This document shows, one piece after another, positions 42,958 to 51,409 of a stretch of 64,000 nt of DNA; within the stretch, counting starts at the first letter, position 1; every line of letters starts with the position of its first letter. A program made the translations under genes and the position numbers. The DNA comes from Chryseobacterium balustinum. Its GTDB lineage: Bacteria; Bacteroidota; Bacteroidia; Flavobacteriales; Weeksellaceae. Location of the stretch: positions 124,001 to 188,000 of the forward strand of contig NZ_FUZE01000001.1 in the NCBI RefSeq assembly GCF_900168205.1, read 5' to 3'. The notes under the pieces are model-generated. The model made no database searches and was not told the DNA's origin. It saw nothing but the letters and a program-made list of their open reading frames with translations.

Positions 42958-42965
42958 TACTTTTG
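42958..42965 (+). promoter_or_regulatory. Putative -7 element of the LytS-2TM operon (TACTTTTG)
   Basis: TACTTTTG matches TAnnTTTG, 16 bp before the histidine-kinase ATG. Confidence 0.5.
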
Positions 42966-42981
42966 AAGTATAAATTGACCA

Positions 42982-44307
42982 ATGAAACGTAAAGATTTTA
43001 TCATATTACTTTGGATTTCTCTCGCAACGGCACTTTTCTTCTTCTTTTTCTTTAATCAGGAGATGACACTAGAGAACTTTGCGATTACTTTTTTAATTTC
43101 GGCGATGTATTCATTTATTATCGGCGTAGGAAATGGTGTTATTAATGAATTTCTTAATAAAAAGTTTCCTTGGTCTGAAGAGACTAAAAAGAGAGCTGTT
43201 TTAAGTATTATATCAATTGTGATTGCCAATTTTGTGCTCGTATACTTATGTAATTACATCAATTTTGTGATTATTCAAAAAGTTGCAACTACAGAACAGT
43301 TTTTTGGTGGTGATTACAATTTCAGGAATTGGTTTATGATTAATATTGCGTTATTAATTTCTGCATTTCTTCACGCTAAAAGTTTTATGTCTGAGCTTAG
43401 TAAAACCTCTAAAAAAGAAGTTGTAGAACAGAAACTTATCGCAAAATCTGCCAATGCACAATTTGAAAGTCTAAAAAATCAGTTGGATCCGCACTTTCTT
43501 TTTAATTCTTTAAATGTTTTAAGCTCATTAATAGACGAAAATCCAAACCAGGCTCAGAAGTTTACTGCTTCAATGTCAAAGATTTACAGATATGTTTTGG
43601 AGCAGAAAGATAAAGAATTGGTGACGGTAGAAGAAGAAATAGAATTTGCAAAAACCTATTGCGAATTACTAAAAACAAGATTTGAAGACAGCGTAGATTT
43701 TGAATTTAATGTTGAAAAAGAAGACTTGCGAAAATTTGTAGTTCCGCTTTCATTGCAATTGCTGTTGGAGAACTGTATCAAACATAATTTTGCAACGTCT
43801 TCAAAACCTTTATTGATCAAAGTTTTTTCTGAAAATAAGACATTGTGTATAGAAAACAATCTTCAAGCAAGAGAATTGATTAAAGAAAGCGCAGGAATAG
43901 GTTTGGCAAATATTGTTCAGCGTTATGCTTTACTTACAAAAGAAAATGTTTTTATTGAAAAATCTGAAGATTATTTTAAAGTAAAGCTTCCGATTTTATT
44001 CGGAAAACCGAAGATTGTATCTGAAAAAATAGAAGACGGAGACAAAGCGTATAAAAAAGCCAAAAAGAGAGTAGAGGAAATCAAAGGATTTTATTCTAAT
44101 CTGGTTTCTTATTGTATTGTTATTCCTTTTTTAATTTTTATCAATCTTACTACAAACAGCCGCAATCACTGGTTTTGGTTTCCGTTACTGGGTTGGGGAA
44201 TTGGTGTAGCGACTCACGCATTTCAGGTTTTTGGAGTAGGAGAATCGTGGCAGGAAAAGAAAATTAGAGAAATTATGAACAAAAACAGAGACAATGGAAA
44301 AATTTGA
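42982..44307 (+). CDS. LytS/YpdA-type sensor histidine kinase with C-terminal 2TM domain
   Basis: 441 residues. Four N-terminal membrane helices (about 7-24, 33-55, 72-97, 116-132) lead into a His_kinase domain with LDPHFLFNSLNVLSSL (phosphoacceptor His171) and a GHKL ATPase part (SLQLLLENCIKHNF N-box and GIGLANIVQRY G-box). Residues about 350-441 form a 2TM domain: AYKKAKKRVEEIKGFYSNL, then two helices, then WQEKKIREIMNKN. The fusion links the kinase directly to the 2TM proteins encoded next. The partner regulator is probably the LytTR protein at 45986. Confidence 0.9.
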   Translation: MKRKDFIILLWISLATALFFFFFFNQEMTLENFAITFLISAMYSFIIGVGNGVINEFLNKKFPWSEETKKRAVLSIISIVIANFVLVYLCNYINFVIIQKVATTEQFFGGDYNFRNWFMINIALLISAFLHAKSFMSELSKTSKKEVVEQKLIAKSANAQFESLKNQLDPHFLFNSLNVLSSLIDENPNQAQKFTASMSKIYRYVLEQKDKELVTVEEEIEFAKTYCELLKTRFEDSVDFEFNVEKEDLRKFVVPLSLQLLLENCIKHNFATSSKPLLIKVFSENKTLCIENNLQARELIKESAGIGLANIVQRYALLTKENVFIEKSEDYFKVKLPILFGKPKIVSEKIEDGDKAYKKAKKRVEEIKGFYSNLVSYCIVIPFLIFINLTTNSRNHWFWFPLLGWGIGVATHAFQVFGVGESWQEKKIREIMNKNRDNGKI

Positions 44308-44593
44308 CGAAAATGATATCCGATATCAACGGGCGAAAAAGGAAGTAGAAAGATTACGAGGTTTTTATGGACATTTATTTGCCTATATTACTGTAAATCT
44401 ATTGATTGTTTGGTATAATTATACCAATTTGAAACCGGGAGAAAGCTATTTTCAATTTAAAAATTTCTTTACGGCAACATTTTGGGGAATAGGGCTTATT
44501 GCGCATGCGTTTGTGGTTTATTTTCCTAAAATAAATTTTGTGAAAAGATGGGAAGAAAAGAAGATTCAGGAATTTATGGATAAAAATAAGTGA
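44294..44593 (+). CDS. 2TM-domain protein A
   Basis: 99 residues, overlapping the kinase gene by 14 bp, so translation is likely coupled. RYQRAKKEVERLRGFYGHLFAY, two membrane helices (about 29-47 and 63-84), then WEEKKIQEFMDKN: the same layout as the kinase C-terminus. The 2TM domain (named for its two membrane helices) has no assigned function. The match to the kinase tail suggests hetero-oligomers in the membrane, with the stand-alone form possibly regulating the kinase; this is inference. Confidence 0.85.
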   Translation: MEKFDENDIRYQRAKKEVERLRGFYGHLFAYITVNLLIVWYNYTNLKPGESYFQFKNFFTATFWGIGLIAHAFVVYFPKINFVKRWEEKKIQEFMDKNK

Positions 44594-44594
44594 A

Positions 44595-45161
44595 ATGAAT
44601 GCATTATGTCTGCTTTTTTACATTTCTATTGCTGGGTGGTTTTTGAGCGAAATTTATTACAAGCAAAATTTTAAATCAGAAATAAATGTCCAAAACAAAG
44701 ATAAGTCTACGCTCAATATTTTGTGGGTCGTTATTATTCCGTCAGTTTTTTTGGCAGTAGCGGTTTCTAAACTGACTTCTTTTCATATCAGGAACCAATA
44801 TTGGCTTTTATATTTAGGCGAAATTTTAATTGTGACGGGAGTACTTTTCCGATGGATAATCATTAAATCTCTTGGGAAATTTTTCACGGTAGATGTTTCT
44901 ATTAAAGAAGATCATCAGATCAAAAAAGAAGGTTTTTACAGGTTTGTAAGGCACCCTTCTTACTCGTTTGCACTTCTCACTTTTCTGGGTTTGGGATTAT
45001 TTCTAAATAATTGGTTTTCTCTGTTTATTGCTTTTGTACCTACATTTTTAGCATTTTTATATCGAATTAAAGTAGAAGAACAGGCTTTGATACAACAATT
45101 TGGAAATGAATATTTAGAATATAAACGGAAAACAAAAAAGCTGATTCCTTTTGTATATTAA
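44595..45161 (+). CDS. Isoprenylcysteine carboxyl methyltransferase-like membrane protein
   Basis: 188 residues with four to five membrane helices. The C-terminal half has the ICMT/PEMT signature: FYRFVRHPSYSFALLTFLGLGL (the RHPxY cofactor-binding motif), then LYRIKVEEQALIQQFGNEYLEYKRKTK, whose Glu-Glu and YxxYxxxT pattern is typical. Family members transfer methyl from SAM to a membrane-embedded or lipid-linked acceptor; the substrate in bacteria is usually unknown. It starts 1 bp after the 2TM gene stop, so it belongs to the signalling operon. Confidence 0.85.
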   Translation: MNALCLLFYISIAGWFLSEIYYKQNFKSEINVQNKDKSTLNILWVVIIPSVFLAVAVSKLTSFHIRNQYWLLYLGEILIVTGVLFRWIIIKSLGKFFTVDVSIKEDHQIKKEGFYRFVRHPSYSFALLTFLGLGLFLNNWFSLFIAFVPTFLAFLYRIKVEEQALIQQFGNEYLEYKRKTKKLIPFVY

Positions 45162-45187
45162 TTAAAAAGATAGTTTTTAAAACATAA

Positions 45188-45223
45188 AATAAAATCCCGA
45201 TTTCCGTTGAGTCGGGATTTTTG
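45188..45223 (+). terminator. Terminator after the first 2TM operon part
   Basis: Stem AAAATCCCGA / TCGGGATTTT with an 11-base loop and T-rich tail, 29 bp past the ICMT-like stop. It splits the cluster into two transcription units. Confidence 0.88.
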
Positions 45224-45267
45224 CTGTTCAGTCAATATTTTCCACAGTTCAGTAATATAAAGTTGAT

Positions 45268-45294
45268 TTGAGGAAGCTAATCGACTTAAATTTG
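45268..45294 (+). promoter_or_regulatory. Putative promoter of the second 2TM unit (TTG...TAAATTTG)
   Basis: TAAATTTG at 45287-45294 matches TAnnTTTG, and TTG at 45268-45270 lies sixteen bases upstream, the same spacing as at pgk. The next ATG is at 45337. Confidence 0.5.
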
Positions 45295-45336
45295 ATTCAA
45301 GAAAACAAACAAATAGTAATTTAAAAATAAAAGATC

Positions 45337-45633
45337 ATGGAAAATCTATCATTAAACAAAGAAAACTTATCGTACAAAAAAGCAGCAAAAAGAGTAAAAG
45401 ATCTGAAAGGTTTTTATGGAAATCTTACTTCTTACTGTTTGGTTATTCCTTTTTTATTGATTGTAAATCTTTTGACATCACCTGGTCATTTATGGTTTTA
45501 TTGGCCAATGTTAGGATGGGGATTGGGTCTTACTTTACATGCCGTAAGTACTTTTGGAATCGGTAAAAACTGGGAAGAGAAAAAAATAAGAGAATTGATG
45601 GACGAGGAGAAAAGAAATTTAAAATCACTTTAA
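45337..45633 (+). CDS. 2TM-domain protein B
   Basis: 98 residues: SYKKAAKRVKDLKGFYGNLTSYCLVIPFLL..., two helices (about 28-47 and 55-76), then NWEEKKIRELMDEEKRN. Of the three stand-alone copies it is the closest to the kinase tail: both contain the string SYC-IVIPF/LVIPF and FWxPxLGWG-like sequence (YWPMLGWGLGLTLHA against WFPLLGWGIGVATHA). This indicates recent duplication of the kinase C-terminal domain, or its fusion. Function unknown. Confidence 0.85.
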   Translation: MENLSLNKENLSYKKAAKRVKDLKGFYGNLTSYCLVIPFLLIVNLLTSPGHLWFYWPMLGWGLGLTLHAVSTFGIGKNWEEKKIRELMDEEKRNLKSL

Positions 45634-45659
45634 TTAATTATCAGTAAAATATTAATACA

Positions 45660-45917
45660 ATGGACTATAATAGCGCACAAAAAAGAGTAAAAGACTTAAA
45701 GTCATTCTATAAAAACTGCATGTGGTTTACGATCGTTGCCGGATTTATTCTTATTAGAAATTTTATTAAAGATAATGGAACAGACCACAATTTTCAAGGA
45801 TGGTTTATTCTCACGGTATGGGCAATAATTTTAGCAGTGAAAGCTTTAAATCTTTTTATATTTGATGCCGAATGGGAAAACCAGATTTTGGAAGAAGAAC
45901 TTAAGAAATCTAAATAA
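45660..45917 (+). CDS. 2TM-domain protein C
   Basis: 85 residues, the shortest and most diverged copy. YNSAQKRVKDLKSFYKNCMWF, two helices (about 20-38 and 49-68), then EWENQILEEELKKSK. The conserved KRVKDLK helix and the tryptophan-containing tail are retained, and the GWG motif is reduced. It lies 26 bp after copy B and 68 bp before the LytTR regulator gene, so all three are likely co-transcribed. Confidence 0.8.
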   Translation: MDYNSAQKRVKDLKSFYKNCMWFTIVAGFILIRNFIKDNGTDHNFQGWFILTVWAIILAVKALNLFIFDAEWENQILEEELKKSK

Positions 45918-45985
45918 CCGATTATTTTTTAAAACTAAAAAAGATTTAATTATTTTTATTTAAAATTAAACTTAAAAGCCAATTA

Positions 45986-46729
45986 ATGATTAAAACAGTC
46001 ATCATCGAAGACGAAAAACCTGCAGCAAGAAAACTAGAAAGAATGTTGAGTCTTTTTCCTGATCTGCAATTGGTTGCCAACCTGGGATCTGTGGAAGAAG
46101 CGGTAAGCTGGTTTGCCGAGAATGAGCATCCGCAACTTATCTTTTCAGACATTGTTTTAGGAGACGGTCTTTCGTTTGATATTTTTGAAAAAATTTCAAC
46201 CAAAGCTTTCATCATTTATACCACGGCTTTTGATCAGTATACGTTGAAGGCTTTTAAACTCAACAGCATCGATTATCTTTTAAAACCTATTATGGAAGAA
46301 GATCTTGCCGGAGCAATTGAAAAATTCAAATCATTTATTCCTTCCGGTGAATCGTTTAACTCGCAAGAAATTAAGCAATTAATTAAAAAAGAAAAAACGA
46401 CTCTGTCGAGAATTTTGGTGAAGATCGGGTATAATTTAAAAATTGTACAGACTTCAGAAATCAGCTGTTTTTTCAGTGAAAATAAAATTGTTTATCTGCA
46501 GACCCAGGATCGGGTTTATCCTTCAGAATTTACTTTAGATGAACTAACGGATGTGCTTGATGATAAGAAGTTTTTCCGTGTCAACAGACAGTTTATTATC
46601 AATTCAGATTTTATTAAAAATATTCATACTTCACCCAATTATAAAGTGGAGCTCAATTTTCAGCCAAAAGAAGAAATTACCGTGAGCCGTGAAAGGGTAA
46701 AAGATTTTAAAGACTGGTTGGTTAATTAG
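45986..46729 (+). CDS. LytTR-family response regulator
   Basis: 247 residues. An N-terminal receiver domain (phosphoacceptor Asp55 in FSDIVLG, Lys100 in YLLKP) and a C-terminal LytTR DNA-binding domain (about 140-247) with FFRVNRQFIINSDFI and NYKVELNF. Such regulators pair with LytS-type kinases. The kinase at 42982 is the obvious partner, although the genes are 1.7 kb apart and in separate transcription units. Likely targets include the cluster itself. The DNA site is not identifiable from this window. Confidence 0.93.
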   Translation: MIKTVIIEDEKPAARKLERMLSLFPDLQLVANLGSVEEAVSWFAENEHPQLIFSDIVLGDGLSFDIFEKISTKAFIIYTTAFDQYTLKAFKLNSIDYLLKPIMEEDLAGAIEKFKSFIPSGESFNSQEIKQLIKKEKTTLSRILVKIGYNLKIVQTSEISCFFSENKIVYLQTQDRVYPSEFTLDELTDVLDDKKFFRVNRQFIINSDFIKNIHTSPNYKVELNFQPKEEITVSRERVKDFKDWLVN

Positions 46730-46741
46730 TAGTTTTACAGG

Positions 46742-47116
46742 ATGTTTGAAGTATTTATAATCCTTTTTATTATACTGTTTGCAATTGGCAGTATTTTTTA
46801 TTTAATTAATACAGAAAAGCGTGAAAATCACCGTACTGCCTATCAAACAATATTTATGGTTATCCTTTTGGCTGTATGTTGGTTTACAGCGGTACATTCC
46901 TTTAATGATAAAACAAGAATAATTAGTTTTTCTGGTAGACTAGCTAATTTGGGATCGAGTTTATTATTTCCGATTTTGCTTTACATCATCCATAAATTGA
47001 TTCCCCGAAAACTTAAAAACGATTATTTTCTGTACATGCTTTTGTTTCTAATTTCTGCATGCACTGTAATGTTCGTCTCATTTTTGGCTGTGATAGCGGT
47101 TGCTAAAACCGATTAA
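46742..47116 (+). CDS. Small integral membrane protein, unknown
   Basis: 124 residues starting 12 bp after the LytTR regulator. About four hydrophobic helices (1-22, 34-52, 65-82, 95-118) with basic loops (NTEKRENHRTAYQ, HKLIPRKLKNDYF). It has no signature I recognise. Co-transcription with the regulator is likely, and it may be part of the same membrane signalling module. A weak terminator follows. Confidence 0.65.
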   Translation: MFEVFIILFIILFAIGSIFYLINTEKRENHRTAYQTIFMVILLAVCWFTAVHSFNDKTRIISFSGRLANLGSSLLFPILLYIIHKLIPRKLKNDYFLYMLLFLISACTVMFVSFLAVIAVAKTD

Positions 47117-47121
47117 AAATA

Positions 47122-47156
47122 AAAAAAGGCTTGAATTTCTTCAAACCTCTATTTAT
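47122..47156. terminator. Weak bidirectional terminator
   Basis: Imperfect stem AGGCTTGA / TCAAACCT with one internal mismatch and flanking A/T runs, between convergent genes ending at 47116 and 47159. Confidence 0.45.
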
Positions 47157-47158
47157 AA

Positions 47159-47362
47159 TTATTTCTGAATTTCCTTTTCCGGTTTATAACCATATTTTTC
47201 AACCATAATATAAGTTAAAACCACCAAGATAATACTTAGCGTTAATCTTGAATTTTCTGGATGTACGATTTCCTGATAAAGATTGTACCCTAAAGTTGCA
47301 GAAACTACCGCAATTAAAATTTGGTTTACGTAAGCGTACTGATTTTTTAAAGTCGTTTTCAT
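47159..47362 (-). CDS. Small membrane protein, unknown
   Basis: 67 residues. Two hydrophobic stretches (about 13-28 and 40-55: ILIAVVSATLGYNLY and LSIILVVLTYIMVEKY), a short polar hinge with HPENSR, and a lysine/glutamate-rich tail. No family recognised. It stands alone on the minus strand, downstream of dispersed element C. The ORF is short, so some doubt remains, but it has a plausible ATG start and a typical two-helix profile. Confidence 0.5.
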   Translation of the reverse strand: MKTTLKNQYAYVNQILIAVVSATLGYNLYQEIVHPENSRLTLSIILVVLTYIMVEKYGYKPEKEIQK

Positions 47363-47461
47363 GATAAATATTTTTAATTGTTATTTACTAAGTAAGTATC
47401 ACAATCTGAAATATGTTACAGAAAACTTTTTCCTTTTTAAGGAACAGAGGTATTAGCTTTA

Positions 47462-47539
47462 TTCAAGCTTCATCAGCGACTTTATCGCTATTCTTTGCTC
47501 CTTAAAATATAAGCTTAAAAATTAAAATCTTTGCGTTAA
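47462..47539. repeat. Dispersed intergenic element C
   Basis: 78 bp that align with 41878-41955. The opening 19 bases (TTCAAGCTTCATCAGCGAC) are identical, the next 20 match at 17 positions, and it ends in ATTAAAATCTTTGCGTTAA. Upstream, TTTTTAAGGAACAGAG pairs with CTTTGCTCCTTAAAA to form a large hairpin as in element B. Confidence 0.75.
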
Positions 47540-47561
47540 AAATAATCTCTTCAATATTAAA

Positions 47562-48749
47562 TTACGAAATTACTCCGCTTCCAATCAATTCATCATCAAT
47601 GTACCAGGCTGCAAATTGCCCTTCAGCAATCGCAGATTGAGGCTTCTCAAATTCTACAAAAAAACTGTTTTCAAACTGATAAATAATGGATTTCTGAAGT
47701 TCTTGTCTGTAACGGAATCTCGCCATTACTTCCATTGATTCTCCGTTTTTTAATCTTAAATCTTCACGTACCCAATGCAGCTCAGAATTATCAATTTTCA
47801 GCGCTTTTTTATGCAATCCCGGGAAGCTGTGACCTTCGCCCACAAAAATAATATTGTTTTCCATGTCTCTCGACACGATAAAGCAACTTTCTTTATGTCC
47901 GCCGATTCCTAGTCCTTTACTTTGTCCGATCGTGAAAAACTGAGCACCCTGATGCTTTCCGATTACTTTTCCGTCAGCTTTTTTATAATTAATTTTTTGA
48001 CTTAAAAATTCTAATTCTTCCTCTTTAGATGAAAAGCTTGGCGTTTCCTGTGCGAAAAGCGGAGAGTCTTTGAAAATTTCTACGATTTCACCTTCTTTAG
48101 GAACCAATTGCTGTTGTAAAAACTGAGGAAGGCTTACCTTTCCAATGAAGCAAAGACCTTGAGAGTCTTTTTTATCAGCCGTTACCAAACCAATTTCTTT
48201 GGCAATTTCTCTTACTTCAGGCTTTGTCAGTTCACCGATTGGAAATAATGCTTTTGACAATTGATCCTGATTTAGCTGACAAAGAAAATAAGACTGATCT
48301 TTATTGTTGTCTTTTCCTGCCAACAAATGAAAAATTTCTTTTCCGTTTTCATCAAAAGTAGAATCTACTCTTGCGTAATGTCCTGTTGCCACTTTATCAG
48401 CACCTAAAGACATTGCGGTCTTCATAAAAACATCGAATTTTACTTCTCTGTTGCACAAAACATCAGGATTCGGAGTTCTTCCTTTCTGATATTCATCAAA
48501 CATATAATCGACGATGCGTTCTTTATAAAGTTCGCTCATATCAATCACCTGAAACGGAATTCCCAGTTTCTGAGCAACCATTAAAGCATCATTACTGTCC
48601 TCAATCCACGGACATTCGTCTTCTAAAGTTACCGAAGCATCATTCCAGTTTCTCATAAAAAGAGCAACCACTTCATGCCCTTGTTGCTGCAGCAAATATG
48701 CTGTAACACTCGAATCTACACCTCCAGAGAGGCCTACTACTACTTTCAT
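47562..48749 (-). CDS. mnmA: tRNA-specific 2-thiouridylase MnmA
   Basis: 395 residues. The PP-loop SGGVDSS is at 8-14, the catalytic Cys99 is in [12 protein letters not shown], and the partner Cys200 is in [24 protein letters not shown] and a C-terminal beta-barrel domain (about 320-395) complete it. It thiolates U34 of Lys, Glu and Gln tRNAs using persulfide. Together with mnmG elsewhere in the window it builds the mnm5s2U wobble base. It stands alone on the minus strand. Confidence 0.95.
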   Translation of the reverse strand: MKVVVGLSGGVDSSVTAYLLQQQGHEVVALFMRNWNDASVTLEDECPWIEDSNDALMVAQKLGIPFQVIDMSELYKERIVDYMFDEYQKGRTPNPDVLCNREVKFDVFMKTAMSLGADKVATGHYARVDSTFDENGKEIFHLLAGKDNNKDQSYFLCQLNQDQLSKALFPIGELTKPEVREIAKEIGLVTADKKDSQGLCFIGKVSLPQFLQQQLVPKEGEIVEIFKDSPLFAQETPSFSSKEEELEFLSQKINYKKADGKVIGKHQGAQFFTIGQSKGLGIGGHKESCFIVSRDMENNIIFVGEGHSFPGLHKKALKIDNSELHWVREDLRLKNGESMEVMARFRYRQELQKSIIYQFENSFFVEFEKPQSAIAEGQFAAWYIDDELIGSGVIS

Positions 48750-48908
48750 TTAATTCAATTTTACGAAACTCTTAACGGGAGTTCTTAGTTGAGCCGCAAA
48801 ATTACAATAATCCTATTCACAAAAAAAATGATAATTTTATACATCGATAAAAACGATAGTATCACCAAATGATATTTGATATATTTCACAAAACAAAAAA
48901 TATTTAAT

Positions 48909-49436
48909 ATGAAAAAACTATTTATTTCTTCAATGATTCTTATTTCCGGATTATCATTTTCTCAGGTTGCAATAGGAACACCAACTGCTGAAACCAATAA
49001 ATGGACCTTCGGTGGCGGTTTAGGCGTCGGTTTCGGAAGCAATTCTTATTTTAACCTGCAGGTTGCACCTAGAGTAGGATATCGCCTGACAAATGATTTG
49101 GAAGCTGGTTTAATTGGAAGTGTTTCCTGGCAGACTTCAGATTTTTATAAATCGACAATGTTTGGTTTTGGTCCTTTTGTAAATTATTATTTTGCAAGAT
49201 CTTTTTTTGTGAGTGGTAATTTGCAGCATTTTTTCATCAATTACGAAGATAAATTTTATGACTATAAAAACGATCAGCAAGAAACGGCTCTTTATTTAGG
49301 AGGTGGATATATGCAGCAAATCGGGAATAATTCTTTTATGCAGATCGGTTTGATGTACAATGTTCTGTATAAAGAAAACAGCAGTGTTTTTTCTGGCGGA
49401 TTAATTCCTAGTGTTGGCTTTGTGGTTGGACTTTAA
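48909..49436 (+). CDS. Small outer-membrane beta-barrel protein
   Basis: 175 residues from the ATG at 48909; an earlier TTG start would add an uncharacteristic MIYFTKQKIFN. A signal peptide (LFISSMILISGLSFSQ) is followed by about eight amphipathic strands with the glycine-rich GGGLGVGFGSNSYF start and the closing GGLIPSVGFVVGL, typical of OmpW/OprF-like porin folds with a final hydrophobic residue. It may be a structural or transport barrel; the function is not evident. A strong terminator follows directly. Confidence 0.8.
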   Translation: MKKLFISSMILISGLSFSQVAIGTPTAETNKWTFGGGLGVGFGSNSYFNLQVAPRVGYRLTNDLEAGLIGSVSWQTSDFYKSTMFGFGPFVNYYFARSFFVSGNLQHFFINYEDKFYDYKNDQQETALYLGGGYMQQIGNNSFMQIGLMYNVLYKENSSVFSGGLIPSVGFVVGL

Positions 49437-49446
49437 AAGATTTATA

Positions 49447-49479
49447 TAAAAAAGCATCAGGTTTTTCTGATGCTTTTGA
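49447..49479. terminator. Bidirectional terminator (AAAAGCATCAG type)
   Basis: Stem AAAAGCATCAG / CTGATGCTTTT with a 6-base loop between convergent genes (barrel gene ending 49436, cargo gene ending 49484). A related hairpin lies at 51355. Confidence 0.9.
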
Positions 49480-49483
49480 TTTA

Positions 49484-51271
49484 TTATTTGATAATTAATT
49501 TAAAACTTTTTACTAAGGTTTTATCTGATTTTTTTATTGATAGAATATAATTTCCTTTCGGAAGCTGATCTTCAAGGTTAAAATGCTCTTCTTTGCTTTT
49601 TTGAACGTTTCTAGAATAAATTAATTTTCCGGACATATCATTAATACTGATAATATGCGGTTCTTTATTTAATACAGAACCTTTTAAAATGAAATTTCCA
49701 TTATTCGGATTGTTGTAGAGAACAAAATCTTGAGAAGAATTTATTTCAGAGGTAGAGAGAAATTTAGGATTGAATTTGACAATATATCCAGAACGTCCCA
49801 TTGTAACTCCCGGAGGATAAATAATTCCTTGCTGATAACCATTTGTTGATGTAAAGCCGTTGTTTCGATAAGTTGCTCCATACAGATAAAATCCGTTGGA
49901 TGATTTTGAAAAACTGCACCTCGCATCAATAGCTGCCGAAGGGTTATTAGCAGTACCTCCGTAGTAGGAAATAAAATCTGGATGCCCAGTATTGGTATTC
50001 AGAATACCAAAAAAGAGATCCTCGCTATTCGCGTTAGGTTTTGTGCTGACAAAAGCTCCAGGGGTTGAAATATTATAATTTCCCTGATTTAATCCAGTGA
50101 AAAGCAATTTACCATTTTTGATATCAAGACCTCTGTCTCCACTGTAAGAATCATAACCATCAGTTCCTATGTAGGTACTCCAAACCCTGTTTCCTGAAAG
50201 ATTGAATTTTGTAATAAACATATCAATGCCATCGTTCGTCTGAGATTTATAAGCACCTTCTGTGGCATAATAAGTACCACCCATTATACCAAAGGTCATT
50301 CCTGTTACGTAGACCCCTGTTTCGTCTGCTTTTATATCAGAAAGACCAGCATCAAGTGTATTTCCTGGTGTACCATAATAAGTTCCCCATATTCTTTGTC
50401 CTGTCATCCCGTCAAATTTCGAAATAAACTGCCCTCCTTTTGCAGTCTGAAAAGTATTGGGCGTTGATAATGTTGCTTCTGTTGTGATTATATCATTGTT
50501 GCCAAAAATGTAAAGATTATTTTCATAAACTGTTATCCCATTTATTGAGCTAGATGGCGTGTATGTTGCCCATAATTTTTGACCTTGCGGATTTAATTTT
50601 ACGATATACGTATTGGGTAAAAGTGTCCCTGAGACATCATAAACAAGCTTGAAATTCTGTTGAAAAGTACCCGGATCTCCCAAGGTTTGCCATTTAGTAT
50701 AACCTACGATATAAATATTCCCGTTGCTGTCAACCTCAAAATTATGAGACTCTCCCGTATTGGGAATGTAGGTTTTCCATAAGAGATTATTGTTGATATC
50801 ATATTTAGCAAAGATTACATCAGTTGACTCGTTATTGTTGGGTAACCAAACTCCGGATGGAAGTGCAGTATAAGCTGTAATAGTATGCTCAATATCATAT
50901 CGGTTTCCGAGGTCATCTCTGAAATAAGTAGCTTGTCTTGAGGTGGGTAAATAAGATGTTTTATATTCTGCTTGTAAGAGATTTCCTGAAGATGAAAATT
51001 TGCCGTATAAGTTATTAGGATTGTTTCCTATATATGTTTGGCTTCCAGAGGTCACAAACTGATTGTAATATGAAACAGGAGTATTTCCTCCAGTAGGATT
51101 GAGATAAGTCGTGATAACATCTGCGGAGATATTGGATGAGCTATCTTCATAAATTCCTGTAAGATATGTGTTTGTTCCCCCAAAATAAGTAGCCCAATCT
51201 CTTTCATAGTTAAAACCTTGGGCAAATAGACTTGAGGAAAATAGGAAAAAGAATAGATTTTTTGTTTTCAT
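49484..51271 (-). CDS. T9SS cargo protein with SBBP-type repeats and C-terminal sorting domain
   Basis: 595 residues from the ATG at 51271; a longer in-frame start would include an unlikely MFVFLHKPLIIIK. A signal peptide (LFFFLFSSSLFAQG) is followed by a beta-rich region with repeated WATYFGG, WKTYIPN, WGTYYG and WSTYIG strings, the SBBP/beta-propeller pattern. The last ~75 residues hold the type A sorting domain: LYNNPNNGNFIL, ISINDMSGKLIYSR, LPKGNYILSIKKSDKTLVKSFKLIIK. It is therefore secreted through the T9SS; porW lies 47 kb away. The function of the propeller part is unknown. Confidence 0.9.
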   Translation of the reverse strand: MKTKNLFFFLFSSSLFAQGFNYERDWATYFGGTNTYLTGIYEDSSSNISADVITTYLNPTGGNTPVSYYNQFVTSGSQTYIGNNPNNLYGKFSSSGNLLQAEYKTSYLPTSRQATYFRDDLGNRYDIEHTITAYTALPSGVWLPNNNESTDVIFAKYDINNNLLWKTYIPNTGESHNFEVDSNGNIYIVGYTKWQTLGDPGTFQQNFKLVYDVSGTLLPNTYIVKLNPQGQKLWATYTPSSSINGITVYENNLYIFGNNDIITTEATLSTPNTFQTAKGGQFISKFDGMTGQRIWGTYYGTPGNTLDAGLSDIKADETGVYVTGMTFGIMGGTYYATEGAYKSQTNDGIDMFITKFNLSGNRVWSTYIGTDGYDSYSGDRGLDIKNGKLLFTGLNQGNYNISTPGAFVSTKPNANSEDLFFGILNTNTGHPDFISYYGGTANNPSAAIDARCSFSKSSNGFYLYGATYRNNGFTSTNGYQQGIIYPPGVTMGRSGYIVKFNPKFLSTSEINSSQDFVLYNNPNNGNFILKGSVLNKEPHIISINDMSGKLIYSRNVQKSKEEHFNLEDQLPKGNYILSIKKSDKTLVKSFKLIIK

Positions 51272-51353
51272 ATTCAATTTTAATATTTTTATGATTATTA
51301 AAGGTTTATGCAAAAATACAAACAATTGTGAATTATCCTAATCAGTTGTAAAA

Positions 51354-51390
51354 AACAAAAAGCATCAGGAAAATTCCCGATGCTTTCTTA
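51354..51390 (-). terminator. clpC terminator
   Basis: Stem AAAAAGCATCAGGA / CCCGATGCTTT (one mismatch), T-rich tail in the minus direction. It shares AAAGCATCAG with the hairpin at 49447 and sits 20 bp past the clpC stop. Confidence 0.8.
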
Positions 51391-51409
51391 TTTATTTAAA
51401 AATTGATTA

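Larger units (their letters stand above)
42659..42981. other. 320-bp gap containing a palindromic element and a promoter
   Basis: No gene-like ORF. Holds the imperfect 61-bp palindrome (42791-42851) and the -7 element TACTTTTG (42958-42965) of the histidine kinase gene. No terminator was identified for the secreted-protein gene that ends at 42658. Confidence 0.6.
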
